From Deltaproteobacteria bacterium (GTDB lineage Bacteria > Desulfobacterota > DSM-4660 > Desulfatiglandales > HGW-15), in contig JAFGIC010000052.1 of assembly GCA_016929815.1 (NCBI GenBank), forward strand, positions 1 to 16,477: a DNA stretch of 16,477 nt. Reading direction: 5' to 3'. Position 1 is the first letter of the stretch; each line of letters opens with the position of its first letter. Below, piece after piece: positions 7,117 through 13,595 of this stretch. Under the pieces are notes generated by a model. The model did no database searches. It was not told the DNA's origin and saw only the letters and a program-made list of their open reading frames with translations. Both the position numbers and the translations under genes were made by a program.

Positions 7117-8241
7117 CTATATCACTATTTCCAATTTCGCCCTGTCCATCCTTATTCCGTACCTGGTATTAGGCCTTTTGCCTTCCGATGCGATCTCAAG
7201 ATCCCTAAGCGCATAGGGTCCGAATTTATTAAGGAGTTCATTCTTAATTTTGCCTTTGTAGGAATTGAAATTTTCAGCGCTCAATTCTGCTATGCCCGTA
7301 TCGCTCATCTCATCCAGCGGCCTGCCGTCCGAGACCTTTTTGTATATTCCTGTAATCTGATCTTGCATGTCCAAAATGCACCGGATGTCAAGGAAGCAAT
7401 CAACGCATTTACCGCAGCCGTTCACATCCTTTGGACATTCCTTCTTCTGCATGGCAAAAAAGGCGTAAAGGGCCATATGGGCGGGCATGAGGTCAAGTTC
7501 CAGGTTTTTATAGGTTATCTTTCGCGTCATAAGATTTATTGCCAGTCGTGATTCCTCCTCTCTGATAAGGGAAAGCATAAGCGTGCCCGGGTCCAGCGGT
7601 TTTTTAAGAAATTCAGGCGAAAGATAACTGCGTAAAGAAAAAAACGGGATCGGCACAAGTGTGATATTGGCAAACTTGGTCTCCTTATAGATAGGATGGC
7701 CGTTTTTATCCTTTATCTCGATCCGGACGGAATTTTTAGGAGGGTAGTAGAAATCCCTGCTGCCCTCGAATTCAGGTGAGACAAGGACATGATATAGCCG
7801 GTCATGAGGTCGTCCATACATCTGCGCTGCGAGGGTAAGGCACGAACTCATTGTCTTACGTCCTCCGGCTATTGAGAAGAGGACATTGTTTTCAGGATCT
7901 GATGTAAGATGAAACGCCAGTTCGAGGCATTTTTTAAGAAGGCGTTCGTTATCCGTTTCGTTAGTTATGTCGGCGATCTCAACGCCGTGCTCGTCCGTAA
8001 TGACATGAACATTCCTGTGGGAGAAATCTATCTCCGACTGACTGATGCCGTATTCCTCAAGATAGCGGAAATACTTTCCTTCTTTTCCTCCCAGCAGTCC
8101 TGAATAGATGAGGTCCTTGCCGTCCCTTGTGGTGACAATGTGTATGGCATCGATCCTGCGGCAGTCCTGATGGAGCGCATAAAGCATCTCAGTTATTACC
8201 TGTGGGCTCAGTCCCGTGACCGCAAGCAGGATATTTTTCAT
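7117..8241 (-). CDS. csm6: CARF-domain protein, NE0113 (TIGR02584) family, 'ring nuclease Csm6' type
   Basis: This 374-aa protein has an N-terminal Rossmann-like CARF domain (about 1-215) with the family start ILLAVTGLSPQVITEMLYAL and the loop SIAGGRKTM (123-131), expected to bind cyclic oligoadenylate. The C-terminal part has PAHMALYAFFAM (253-264), a cysteine cluster (Cys269, 276, 279, 282, 288) and GKRPNTRYGIRM (354-365), which look like a winged-helix-type domain. I find no R-x4-6-H motif in the C-terminal half, so it does not look like a HEPN RNase of classical Csm6. Cleaving or sensing the second messenger, perhaps with transcriptional control, fits better. The ATG overlaps the cas6 stop by 4 nt (ATGA), with GGAG 9 nt upstream, so the two are coupled. 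Confidence 0.88.
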   Translation of the reverse strand: MKNILLAVTGLSPQVITEMLYALHQDCRRIDAIHIVTTRDGKDLIYSGLLGGKEGKYFRYLEEYGISQSEIDFSHRNVHVITDEHGVEIADITNETDNERLLKKCLELAFHLTSDPENNVLFSIAGGRKTMSSCLTLAAQMYGRPHDRLYHVLVSPEFEGSRDFYYPPKNSVRIEIKDKNGHPIYKETKFANITLVPIPFFSLRSYLSPEFLKKPLDPGTLMLSLIREEESRLAINLMTRKITYKNLELDLMPAHMALYAFFAMQKKECPKDVNGCGKCVDCFLDIRCILDMQDQITGIYKKVSDGRPLDEMSDTGIAELSAENFNSYKGKIKNELLNKFGPYALRDLEIASEGKRPNTRYGIRMDRAKLEIVI

Positions 8242-9173
8242 GATATTATCTCCATCTCAAACTTGCCCAGGCCGAAGGTCGTCTGCTTGCCGATATGAAG
8301 CCTTGAACACAACTCCATGAGCGGGGCGTATTCGCCGAGAGCCCCTTCGTAGGACACGCTGCCGATCATTCCGCCCAGCGTCATCTCGCTTTCCTGTCGG
8401 AAGGAATAGCGCCTCCAGTCATGCCATCTGAGGTTGTTTTCCGCTGTTCTTACATCCTGTGCCCTTATTACCATGCCCTTATAATCAAGATCCGGCTCCT
8501 TTCCGCCGTATTCCTTGAAAAGAGACGAGACGCGCCTCAACATAGCCCTTACAAGGAGATGGAAGGGCAGTTCGGCAGACAGCCTGTTTTCAAATTTCAG
8601 TCTTATGGGGGTCAGAAACCTGATTGTAACACTAATATCCCCCTTTGCCTGATGAACTTCAGTAAGAGTAAGTTTCTCCGGTTCCTTATCTGCCCTGAGT
8701 TTCTTGTCGGATGACGAATAGATCAGGCTGTCTCCGCTTGTGACGTCCTCCAGCGTGTAATGCCCCCTTACGCCATTGACTCTCCTGCCCATGCCTATCT
8801 TTCCCATCTGTTCAAAGGCATAAACAAAATAGGGAAGTTGCAGATTGGCATCGCCGAAGAGGAGAAGGTTGAAGGCAAACCGGTCTCCCTTCCTGTAATG
8901 TGTAATTTCATCCGTCGGCGGTTCGATAACAAAGGGATGCGGGGGCGCCGCGAGCCTGCCTCCCTGTCCGTTGGAGTTCTTTCGTGTTTCGAATACAACT
9001 GCATAGAGGCATTTGTCCGCCAGGAGACAATCGTCGCAATTCTCTCTTTTGAGGGCGCAGACGACATTTTTCAGGGCCCTCCCGAAGACGCCCCGGAAGG
9101 TGCTGCCTTTAAATGGCGGCAGTTGAGCATCATTTTCAAATAGGCATGAAAACCTGTAATTACCGAAGAACAT
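8238..9173 (-). CDS. cas6: Cas6, pre-crRNA processing endoribonuclease (RAMP)
   Basis: This 311-aa protein belongs to the Cas6 group with the N-terminal motif PPFKGSTFRGVFGRALK (19-35) and a four-Cys cluster (Cys39, 46, 49, 55: C-x6-C-x2-C-x5-C). The C-terminus holds the glycine-rich RAMP loop HIGKQTTFGLGKFEM (293-307) that binds repeat RNA. Cas6 cuts CRISPR transcripts within each repeat to give crRNAs for the Csm complex. The catalytic residue cannot be fixed by eye because it varies in this group. The ATG at 9173 has GGGAGGA upstream. The gene leads a two-gene unit with the CARF gene and is separated from csm1 by about 2.8 kb holding two other genes. GC content is nearer that of motAB than of csm1-5. 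Confidence 0.92.
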   Translation of the reverse strand: MFFGNYRFSCLFENDAQLPPFKGSTFRGVFGRALKNVVCALKRENCDDCLLADKCLYAVVFETRKNSNGQGGRLAAPPHPFVIEPPTDEITHYRKGDRFAFNLLLFGDANLQLPYFVYAFEQMGKIGMGRRVNGVRGHYTLEDVTSGDSLIYSSSDKKLRADKEPEKLTLTEVHQAKGDISVTIRFLTPIRLKFENRLSAELPFHLLVRAMLRRVSSLFKEYGGKEPDLDYKGMVIRAQDVRTAENNLRWHDWRRYSFRQESEMTLGGMIGSVSYEGALGEYAPLMELCSRLHIGKQTTFGLGKFEMEIIS

Positions 9174-9210
9174 AAATCCTCCCGTTTCAGCTTAGAGAAG
9201 TTCCGCTATA

Positions 9211-9216
9211 ATTATA
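9211..9216 (-). promoter_or_regulatory. Candidate -10 box for cas6
   Basis: A perfect TATAAT on the minus strand lies 38 nt upstream of the cas6 ATG, giving a leader of about 30 nt with the GGGAGGA ribosome site in it. The -35 position (around 9234-9240) reads close to CCTGGC and is a poor match, so the promoter may need an activator. The shared motif at 9246-9267 lies just upstream, where an activator would bind. Confidence 0.45.
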
Positions 9217-9245
9217 AACCGGATTTTACCAGAGCCAGGAAGCAT

Positions 9246-9267
9246 TAAAACTACTGCAATGTTGCAG
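9246..9267 (-). promoter_or_regulatory. Shared cas motif, copy upstream of cas6
   Basis: The minus strand reads CTGCAACATTGCAG, then TAGTTTTA. CTGCAA and TTGCAG form an inverted repeat with a 2-nt centre. It matches the copy upstream of csm1 (GCAACGTTGCAGT, GTTTTA) at all but one substituted base and one inserted A over the common stretch. It is 80-94 nt before the cas6 start and just upstream of the TATAAT box. Presence at both cas transcription units suggests a common regulator. The hairpin is too tight to be a good terminator. Confidence 0.5.
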
Positions 9268-9449
9268 AGATCATCCTGAAACAATGACCGTACGCCCTGT
9301 CAGATGTCTTCTGTTTAAGGTTTCTTTTATAAAGATTTGAATCTGATAAGTCTTTATTATTGATTTTAATTAGCAGATTTGATTCAACCAGGCAAGCTAT
9401 TTATGATTACGCCTATTTGGAAAATCTATTTCTCAACATAAGGCTATGT

Positions 9450-9481
9450 AAAAATAGGGGCCGGCAGGGAGACATGCCGGT
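9450..9481 (-). terminator. Intrinsic terminator of motB-motA
   Basis: On the minus strand CCGGCA, an 8-nt loop, TGCCGG and then CCCCTATTTTT make a GC-rich stem followed by a T-run, 30 nt past the motA stop. This is a standard Rho-independent terminator. It separates the motor genes from the cas6 unit. Between it and the cas6 upstream motif (about 9268-9449) I see only AT-rich sequence. Confidence 0.8.
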
Positions 9482-9510
9482 TTATGGAAGATTAGAAAAG
9501 AGGCAGTAAG

Positions 9511-10356
9511 TTATCTGACAGCCGTCGCTCCATTGGCGGACAGTTTATCCTTTTCTTCCTTTACCCTGAATCTCTCCCTTAAGCGCTCCAGAGATACTAT
9601 ATTCCCTGCCCTTGAGGACGGTGTCAGGAATGACTTGAGCTTCAGCTCCAGCATTCTGGGCTTAAGCTCGCTTTCTATTGCGATCACACCTTCAAGTATG
9701 ATCTTCATCAGGAGCATCTCATTGTCTGTCCTCTCCCTTATGTGGGCGGCAAAGGGAATGAACAAAAAGTATGCAATTATAGCCCCGTAAACGGTGGCCG
9801 TAAGCGCGGTTGCTATTGCCTTGAGGACGCCGGCATCATCATATCCTGTTGAAAACAGCCCAAGGAGACCGACGATGCTCCCTATAAGCCCGAAGGGCGG
9901 GCAAACCTCTGCTATGGTCCTCAAAACCCTTTCGGATTCCTGTCTGCGCAGTTTAAAAAAATACATCTCCGTGGTGAGTATCTCGCGTATCTGTTCCTTT
10001 GGAAAACCGTCCACCAGAAGACCGAGCGCCCTTTTCAGAAAATTTATCGAGGTCTCCTCCTGGTCATTCTGCAGGGACAATATCCCGTTTACCTTGCTTT
10101 TTACGGAGAGGTCCACAAGTGTCTCAACTATCTCTTCAGGGGTCCGAGCCTTTGTCCTGTATAAAGAACGAAGCACCCTATATACAATAACGAGACGTTC
10201 CCACCTGAAGCTGATGAAGGCAGCGCCGAACACCCCTCCGAGAACTATAAGCATTGAAACCAGGTTGAAGTAGAGGCCTATGCTGCCGTTGATAACAAAT
10301 CCGGCGACAAGTACCAGTACGCTTGCCCCAATGCCGATAAGGGTTTTTTTCTCCAC
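9511..10356 (-). CDS. motA: MotA-type proton-channel (stator) protein
   Basis: This 281-aa membrane protein has four transmembrane segments (about 5-23, 30-50, 152-172 and 186-205) and a large cytoplasmic loop between the second and third, as in MotA. TM3 carries CPPFGLIGSIVGLLGLF, matching the MotA/TolQ/ExbB signature around the conserved proline. TM4 carries ATALTATVYGAIIAYFLFIPF. With MotB it forms the ion-driven stator that applies torque to the flagellar rotor from the inner membrane. The start is GTG (10356) with AAGGAG 8 nt upstream, 12 nt after the motB stop, so the order is motB-motA, the reverse of Escherichia coli. The soluble C-terminal tail is long and charged. No flagellar genes are present, so another role (gliding or secretion motor) is possible. 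Confidence 0.85.
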   Translation of the reverse strand: MEKKTLIGIGASVLVLVAGFVINGSIGLYFNLVSMLIVLGGVFGAAFISFRWERLVIVYRVLRSLYRTKARTPEEIVETLVDLSVKSKVNGILSLQNDQEETSINFLKRALGLLVDGFPKEQIREILTTEMYFFKLRRQESERVLRTIAEVCPPFGLIGSIVGLLGLFSTGYDDAGVLKAIATALTATVYGAIIAYFLFIPFAAHIRERTDNEMLLMKIILEGVIAIESELKPRMLELKLKSFLTPSSRAGNIVSLERLRERFRVKEEKDKLSANGATAVR

Positions 10357-10368
10357 TGTTTGACTCCT

Positions 10369-11229
10369 TTATTGCACAACTTGACCGACCCCGTAGGGTC
10401 TTTCTTTTGTTATGATGATTTCTACGCGCCTGTTGGCAGCCCTGTTCATATCATCCGTGTTGGGTTTGACAGGCTGATAATAGGCATGCCCTGTAACATA
10501 GAATTTTTCTTCCGCTATGTTCATATCCTGCATGAGAAAACGCGCCACCCTGCAGGCCCGCGCTGTTGACAGCTCCCAGTTTGATGGAAATTCCTCCGTG
10601 TTAATAGGGAGGTCATCCGTGTGCCCTACAACGTTGACCATGTATTCGGTCTGACGGAGCACCTCCGCGACCTCTCTCAGGGACGCCTTTGCATCCTCCT
10701 TGATATATGCCTTGCCCAGATCAAAAAGAAGATCGCTCCTGAGTATAATCCTTACGGCCTTGTCGGGCACAAGTTCCACGGCAGACGCCGAGCTCAGCGT
10801 CTTCCTGCTCAGGTCATATATATCCTGTATGGTCTGCCCGCCGTCGGGTTGACTATCACCCGCATCCCCGGGGATATTTTCATCCCTCTCCATATATTCA
10901 GTCTGCGTTTCATGACGTGTGAGGACCTCTTTGTCCATTGGAGTCTTGAATATATACAGTGCTGCGAATATGACAAACATGGTCATCATGACATCGGCCC
11001 ATGCCACAGACCAGTGCACGGCCCTGGGCATCCCGCCAGCAAAAAGGACCTCGTCGCTTACAGGCCTGTCAAGGGGCACGGACATGAACCCTGCTGAACC
11101 TGATTGTCCGTTAACGGCATTCTTCATTCCGGTCGGATACAGGGATTTTTTGTTTCTCGGTTTCTCTGACAGAGACCCTAAACCGTCCATCTTTATCGAT
11201 TCGGGGTTCTTTGGCTCATTGGGATCCAT
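10369..11229 (-). CDS. motB: MotB-type stator protein with OmpA-like peptidoglycan-binding domain
   Basis: This 286-aa protein has one transmembrane segment, WSVAWADVMMTMFVIFAALYIF (73-94), with the proton-binding Asp at 79 in the typical WADVMM context. A periplasmic linker leads to an OmpA/MotB domain (about 160-275). Key stretches there are LLFDLGKAYIKEDA, VVGHTDDLPI, SNWELSTARA and NRRVEIII, which anchor the stator to the cell wall. The stretch before the membrane segment is about 70 residues, much longer than the usual 20-30, and rich in Pro, Ser, Asn and Lys. The ATG at 11229 has only a weak ribosome site (GGTG). The gene is first in the motB-motA pair. Confidence 0.87.
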   Translation of the reverse strand: MDPNEPKNPESIKMDGLGSLSEKPRNKKSLYPTGMKNAVNGQSGSAGFMSVPLDRPVSDEVLFAGGMPRAVHWSVAWADVMMTMFVIFAALYIFKTPMDKEVLTRHETQTEYMERDENIPGDAGDSQPDGGQTIQDIYDLSRKTLSSASAVELVPDKAVRIILRSDLLFDLGKAYIKEDAKASLREVAEVLRQTEYMVNVVGHTDDLPINTEEFPSNWELSTARACRVARFLMQDMNIAEEKFYVTGHAYYQPVKPNTDDMNRAANRRVEIIITKERPYGVGQVVQ

Positions 11230-11496
11230 ATTGCTGCACCATTTATATTTTTTATGTATCTCTCTTTACGAAAAATTGACATGCTTAATGTCTTAAATGC
11301 AATGATTTCCAATAACAACAAGCGAAAATCATGCCAAACATATATCCTGCATATCTCATCGGTAATACTGGATAAATTTATAAAAATATTATTTTAAAAA
11401 ATTTTGAGGGGAATTTTTTGCCTGATTATTGCAGAGGAGGGGGAAATATCGGCTTATAAACTGGAAAATCATTACCTTATTAATTCAATTAATTAG

Positions 11497-11552
11497 CTGA
11501 TCCCGCCTTGGCGGAACTGACCGCGACACGACTGAGCTCGTCGAAGTCTGAA
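11497..11552. repeat. Structured GC-rich repeat-like segment
   Basis: A GC-rich island in AT-rich spacer contains CCGCC-TT-GGCGG (11503-11514), a perfect 5-bp stem. Next comes a stretch around CTGAGCTCGTCGAAGTCTG, which holds the palindrome GAGCTC. Sequence of the form TTCGACGAGCTCAG resembles dispersed intergenic repeats common in several bacterial groups, from memory only. There is no second copy in this window. Confidence 0.35.
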
Positions 11553-11557
11553 AGCTA

Positions 11558-11584
11558 CATCCATAAATGCCTTCTTTATGGATG
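11558..11584. repeat. 10-bp perfect hairpin downstream of the PIN toxin gene
   Basis: CATCCATAAA, a 7-nt loop, TTTATGGATG. It lies about 60 nt beyond the PIN toxin stop. Neither strand shows a T-run after the stem, so it is not a standard intrinsic terminator. It could stabilise the toxin mRNA 3' end or be the end of a repeat element together with the segment at 11497-11552. Confidence 0.5.
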
Positions 11585-11642
11585 GACACTAGTTGAGAAG
11601 GATGTGATCTTAGTAAAATATTTCTAACAGATTAACAGAAAT

Positions 11643-12050
11643 TTACATCGTGGTTATTCTATTCAGGAATTCTGCCGGAAGCAGAATGTTCTGTCCATGG
11701 CATTGTTCTTTTGGAAAGTGTTTCAGGTTGCCGGTGACAAGTGCATCTGCATGACATGCGATTGCAGCCTCCAGAAAAGGCTCGTCACTACCGTCAGAAA
11801 GTTGAAACGATTCTGCCAGGGCGGGCGCCTTTATCCCTTTGGCCCGGATCAGTTTAAGAATAGTCTGCACATGCTTCTCGTTAAGTTTAAACACTGGTCT
11901 AATTAAGACTTCATAATATTCCGCTAAAATAGCCTCATTAATAATAATCTTAACCTCTCCTTGGATCACTAAACGAAGAATCCTTGCAGGTTTGCTGTGA
12001 GGTTTAAGGAACGCCGAAACCAGGACATTGGTGTCCAGGACTATTTTCAA
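11643..12050 (-). CDS. PIN-domain toxin of a toxin-antitoxin pair
   Basis: This 135-aa protein is a single PIN domain of the COG1569/TIGR00305 type ('putative toxin component, PIN family'). Acidic residues expected for metal binding are Asp6 (IVLDTNVLVSAFL), Glu44 (ILAEYYEVL) and Asp86/Asp89 (LSDGSDEPFLEAA). The C-terminal motif LVTGNLKHFP is typical of this subgroup. PIN toxins are Mg-dependent RNases, often acting on tRNA or mRNA; the target here is unknown. The start is TTG (12050), overlapping the antitoxin stop by 4 nt (TTGA), with a strong AGGAGGAG site, so expression is coupled to the antitoxin. Confidence 0.88.
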   Translation of the reverse strand: MKIVLDTNVLVSAFLKPHSKPARILRLVIQGEVKIIINEAILAEYYEVLIRPVFKLNEKHVQTILKLIRAKGIKAPALAESFQLSDGSDEPFLEAAIACHADALVTGNLKHFPKEQCHGQNILLPAEFLNRITTM

Positions 12051-12334
12051 TTTTTTCTCCTCCTGCGCGCCTGTGCAATTTCAGACTCTATCGCTTTAAA
12101 ACTGATTTGATCCGTACCTTTTAATACGGAATCTCTATGTATTTCATCCAGCGCCCTTAAAGCCCTTGCCCTCTGAATAACATCCAATTCTTCTTCAAGG
12201 GTGTCTTCAGAAACGCCGGTTAATAAAGCAACAGGTCGGCCATTAGCTGTTACGACCAAGTCTTCTTCTTTTTGGGCCAGTTTCCATACATCACCTGGTT
12301 TCAAGCGCAAATCACGGGATGTAATGAATTTCAT
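12047..12334 (-). CDS. Phd/YefM-type antitoxin
   Basis: The open frame runs to 12397, but the ATG at 12334, preceded by TTAGGAGCT, gives the typical start MKFITSRDLRLKPGDVWK of 95 aa. The N-terminal half matches the Phd/YefM DNA-binding fold (SRDLR...GDVWKLAQKEEDLVVTANGRPVALLTG). The C-terminal half is charged and helical (TLEEELDVIQRARALRALDEI, ending ARRRRKN) and should wrap and inhibit the PIN toxin. It precedes the toxin gene with a 4-nt overlap. The inverted repeat over its promoter suggests the usual autorepression by the antitoxin or by the toxin-antitoxin complex. Confidence 0.85.
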   Translation of the reverse strand: MKFITSRDLRLKPGDVWKLAQKEEDLVVTANGRPVALLTGVSEDTLEEELDVIQRARALRALDEIHRDSVLKGTDQISFKAIESEIAQARRRRKN

Positions 12335-12364
12335 TTTTTTAGCTCCTAATATCTTTTTTACTGT

Positions 12365-12416
12365 TTGTTTATCAATCGGTTTAAAATAATTATACAATTG
12401 ATAAACAATTTGTCAA
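12365..12416 (-). promoter_or_regulatory. Antitoxin-toxin promoter overlapped by a 12-bp inverted repeat
   Basis: On the minus strand TTGACA (12411-12416), a 16-nt spacer and TATAAT (12389-12394) are both exact consensus hexamers. TTGTTTATCAAT (12365-12376) and ATTGATAAACAA (12397-12408) are perfect reverse complements 20 nt apart. One arm lies in the -35/-10 spacer and the other just past the expected transcription start. A further TGTTTATC occurs at 12432-12439. This is the expected form of an autoregulatory operator. The leader to the ATG would be about 48 nt. Confidence 0.75.
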
Positions 12417-12512
12417 CATTTGATTATATTATGTTTATCGGGAAACAAGCAGGACGTGTAATTAATTTTATAACTTTATAAGGAAATCAACCGTTACCGG
12501 AACACCACGGCG

Positions 12513-13565
12513 CTACCTGAGATATATCGGGTTTGTGAATATCCATGGACGACAGCCGAAAAACGCGAGCCTGCGGTAGGCCTCTATCCTGTAAACGCCT
12601 TTTTCTGTTACGGGAAAGACAGCCTCCGTGCCGCGCACCCGTTTCACCATGACGCCGTCCCTGATAAGTCTTACCTCGCATTTAGCCGGAGACTCGACAA
12701 TGAGATTCCCGGGATAAAACGGACCTTCCTCTCCCATATTGAGATCGGAGCCGTCGTCGGACATGTAATTGAACCTAAAACCCCTTGCCGCATATATGTC
12801 ATCATTCGCGATAAAGAGACGTCCTTCTCTCATTGCGTCATAGATATCCTCTTTTGCCGCTGAAAAATCCTTGAATATCTTTTTCTTCAAAAAGATATGG
12901 ATATTTATGGCCCTGAAAAGAGATTCATAGGGAAGAGGCCTGAAGGTAAACCGCCACAATTTGACAACAGGGCCGTGCGCATCGGACCCACCAACGGCAA
13001 CAACCCTTCTGTGTCTGCATCTTTCATCATAGAAAGACATTGTCTCCCTGCTCGGGCCTTTCAGCAGCTGGCTTCTGAACCTCACAAGGACCATTGCATG
13101 GAAAATCGATCTGACCCTCTCCTTCCATCTTGATGAAAAATTCCATATGCATACGCCTGTAAATCCCGTTACTGACATATCAGTCCAGGTGTATGCCTTT
13201 GATTTTTCACGAAAGGGCATACCCTTCTCAAAGGGGTGCGCAAGAAAGCCGATGCCTCCCTGCCTCCTTACTTCATCAATAACCTCCTGTGGGCTCATCC
13301 CGTCGGAATTAAACATTTCCTTAAGGCCAAATGCCAGATAATGGTTGTGACGTTTTCCTATCTCAAGGCCTATGAGGAGAGGCATCTTTCCGAAAAAACC
13401 CTCCTGTTCCAGGTTGAGCGATTTAGCCATATAGTCGTGATCATTCACGCATACGAAATCAACACCCGCGGCAGCGGCCTTTTCAGCAATCTCATCATAG
13501 GTGGCTGTGCCGTCCGAAAGCACAGAATGGATATGAATATTCCCGATAGTCTCATAGTTGAACAT
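12513..13565 (-). CDS. PHP-domain metal-dependent phosphoesterase
   Basis: This 350-aa protein has the PHP metal-site motifs in order: HIHSVLSDGT (11-20), NDHD (41-44), LEIG with Glu68, AHPF (His110) and GGSDAH (192-197). These residues bind two or three metal ions for phosphoester hydrolysis. The substrate cannot be told from sequence. The last 100 residues form a strand-rich C-terminal domain (GNLIVESPAKCEVRLIRDG...GVYRIEAYR), seen in other stand-alone PHP proteins, that ends with WIFTNPIYLR. No signal peptide is visible. The ATG at 13565 has only a weak GGA ribosome site. The gene follows the ABC permease by 30 nt on the same strand and is probably in its operon. Confidence 0.85.
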   Translation of the reverse strand: MFNYETIGNIHIHSVLSDGTATYDEIAEKAAAAGVDFVCVNDHDYMAKSLNLEQEGFFGKMPLLIGLEIGKRHNHYLAFGLKEMFNSDGMSPQEVIDEVRRQGGIGFLAHPFEKGMPFREKSKAYTWTDMSVTGFTGVCIWNFSSRWKERVRSIFHAMVLVRFRSQLLKGPSRETMSFYDERCRHRRVVAVGGSDAHGPVVKLWRFTFRPLPYESLFRAINIHIFLKKKIFKDFSAAKEDIYDAMREGRLFIANDDIYAARGFRFNYMSDDGSDLNMGEEGPFYPGNLIVESPAKCEVRLIRDGVMVKRVRGTEAVFPVTEKGVYRIEAYRRLAFFGCRPWIFTNPIYLR

Positions 13566-13595
13566 GGTAAATTCCTAAATGGAAGTTTAACTGAT

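Larger units (their letters stand above)
11230..11642. other. 413-nt intergenic region without a gene
   Basis: No credible coding frame is present. The motB-proximal part (to about 11490) is AT-rich, with runs such as TATTATTTTAAAAAATTTT. The motB promoter should lie here, but I see no pair of good hexamers on the minus strand. The toxin-proximal part holds the GC-rich repeat-like segment and the hairpin listed separately. Confidence 0.6.

Noticed and set aside
7015..7551. 178-aa plus-strand open frame antisense to the CARF gene
   Set aside because: It mirrors the minus-strand gene, has no recognisable domain and no ribosome site, and is a shadow frame.
7789..7812. R-x6-H (Arg144-His151) in the CARF protein as a HEPN RNase motif
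   Set aside because: It falls inside the N-terminal CARF domain. HEPN motifs of Csm6/Csx1 lie in the C-terminal domain, where none is seen.
9340..9398. AATCTG...CAGATT inverted repeat in the cas6 upstream region
   Set aside because: Only 6-bp arms about 28 nt apart in AT-rich sequence; easily due to chance.
10621..11097. 158-aa plus-strand open frame antisense to motB
   Set aside because: The composition (many His, Cys and Pro) and complete overlap with a clear MotB gene mark it as a shadow frame.
11275..11281. TTGACA on the plus strand in the motB upstream region
   Set aside because: No -10 box is properly spaced on that strand and it would drive away from motB toward a convergent gene. 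There is no plus-strand gene to serve.
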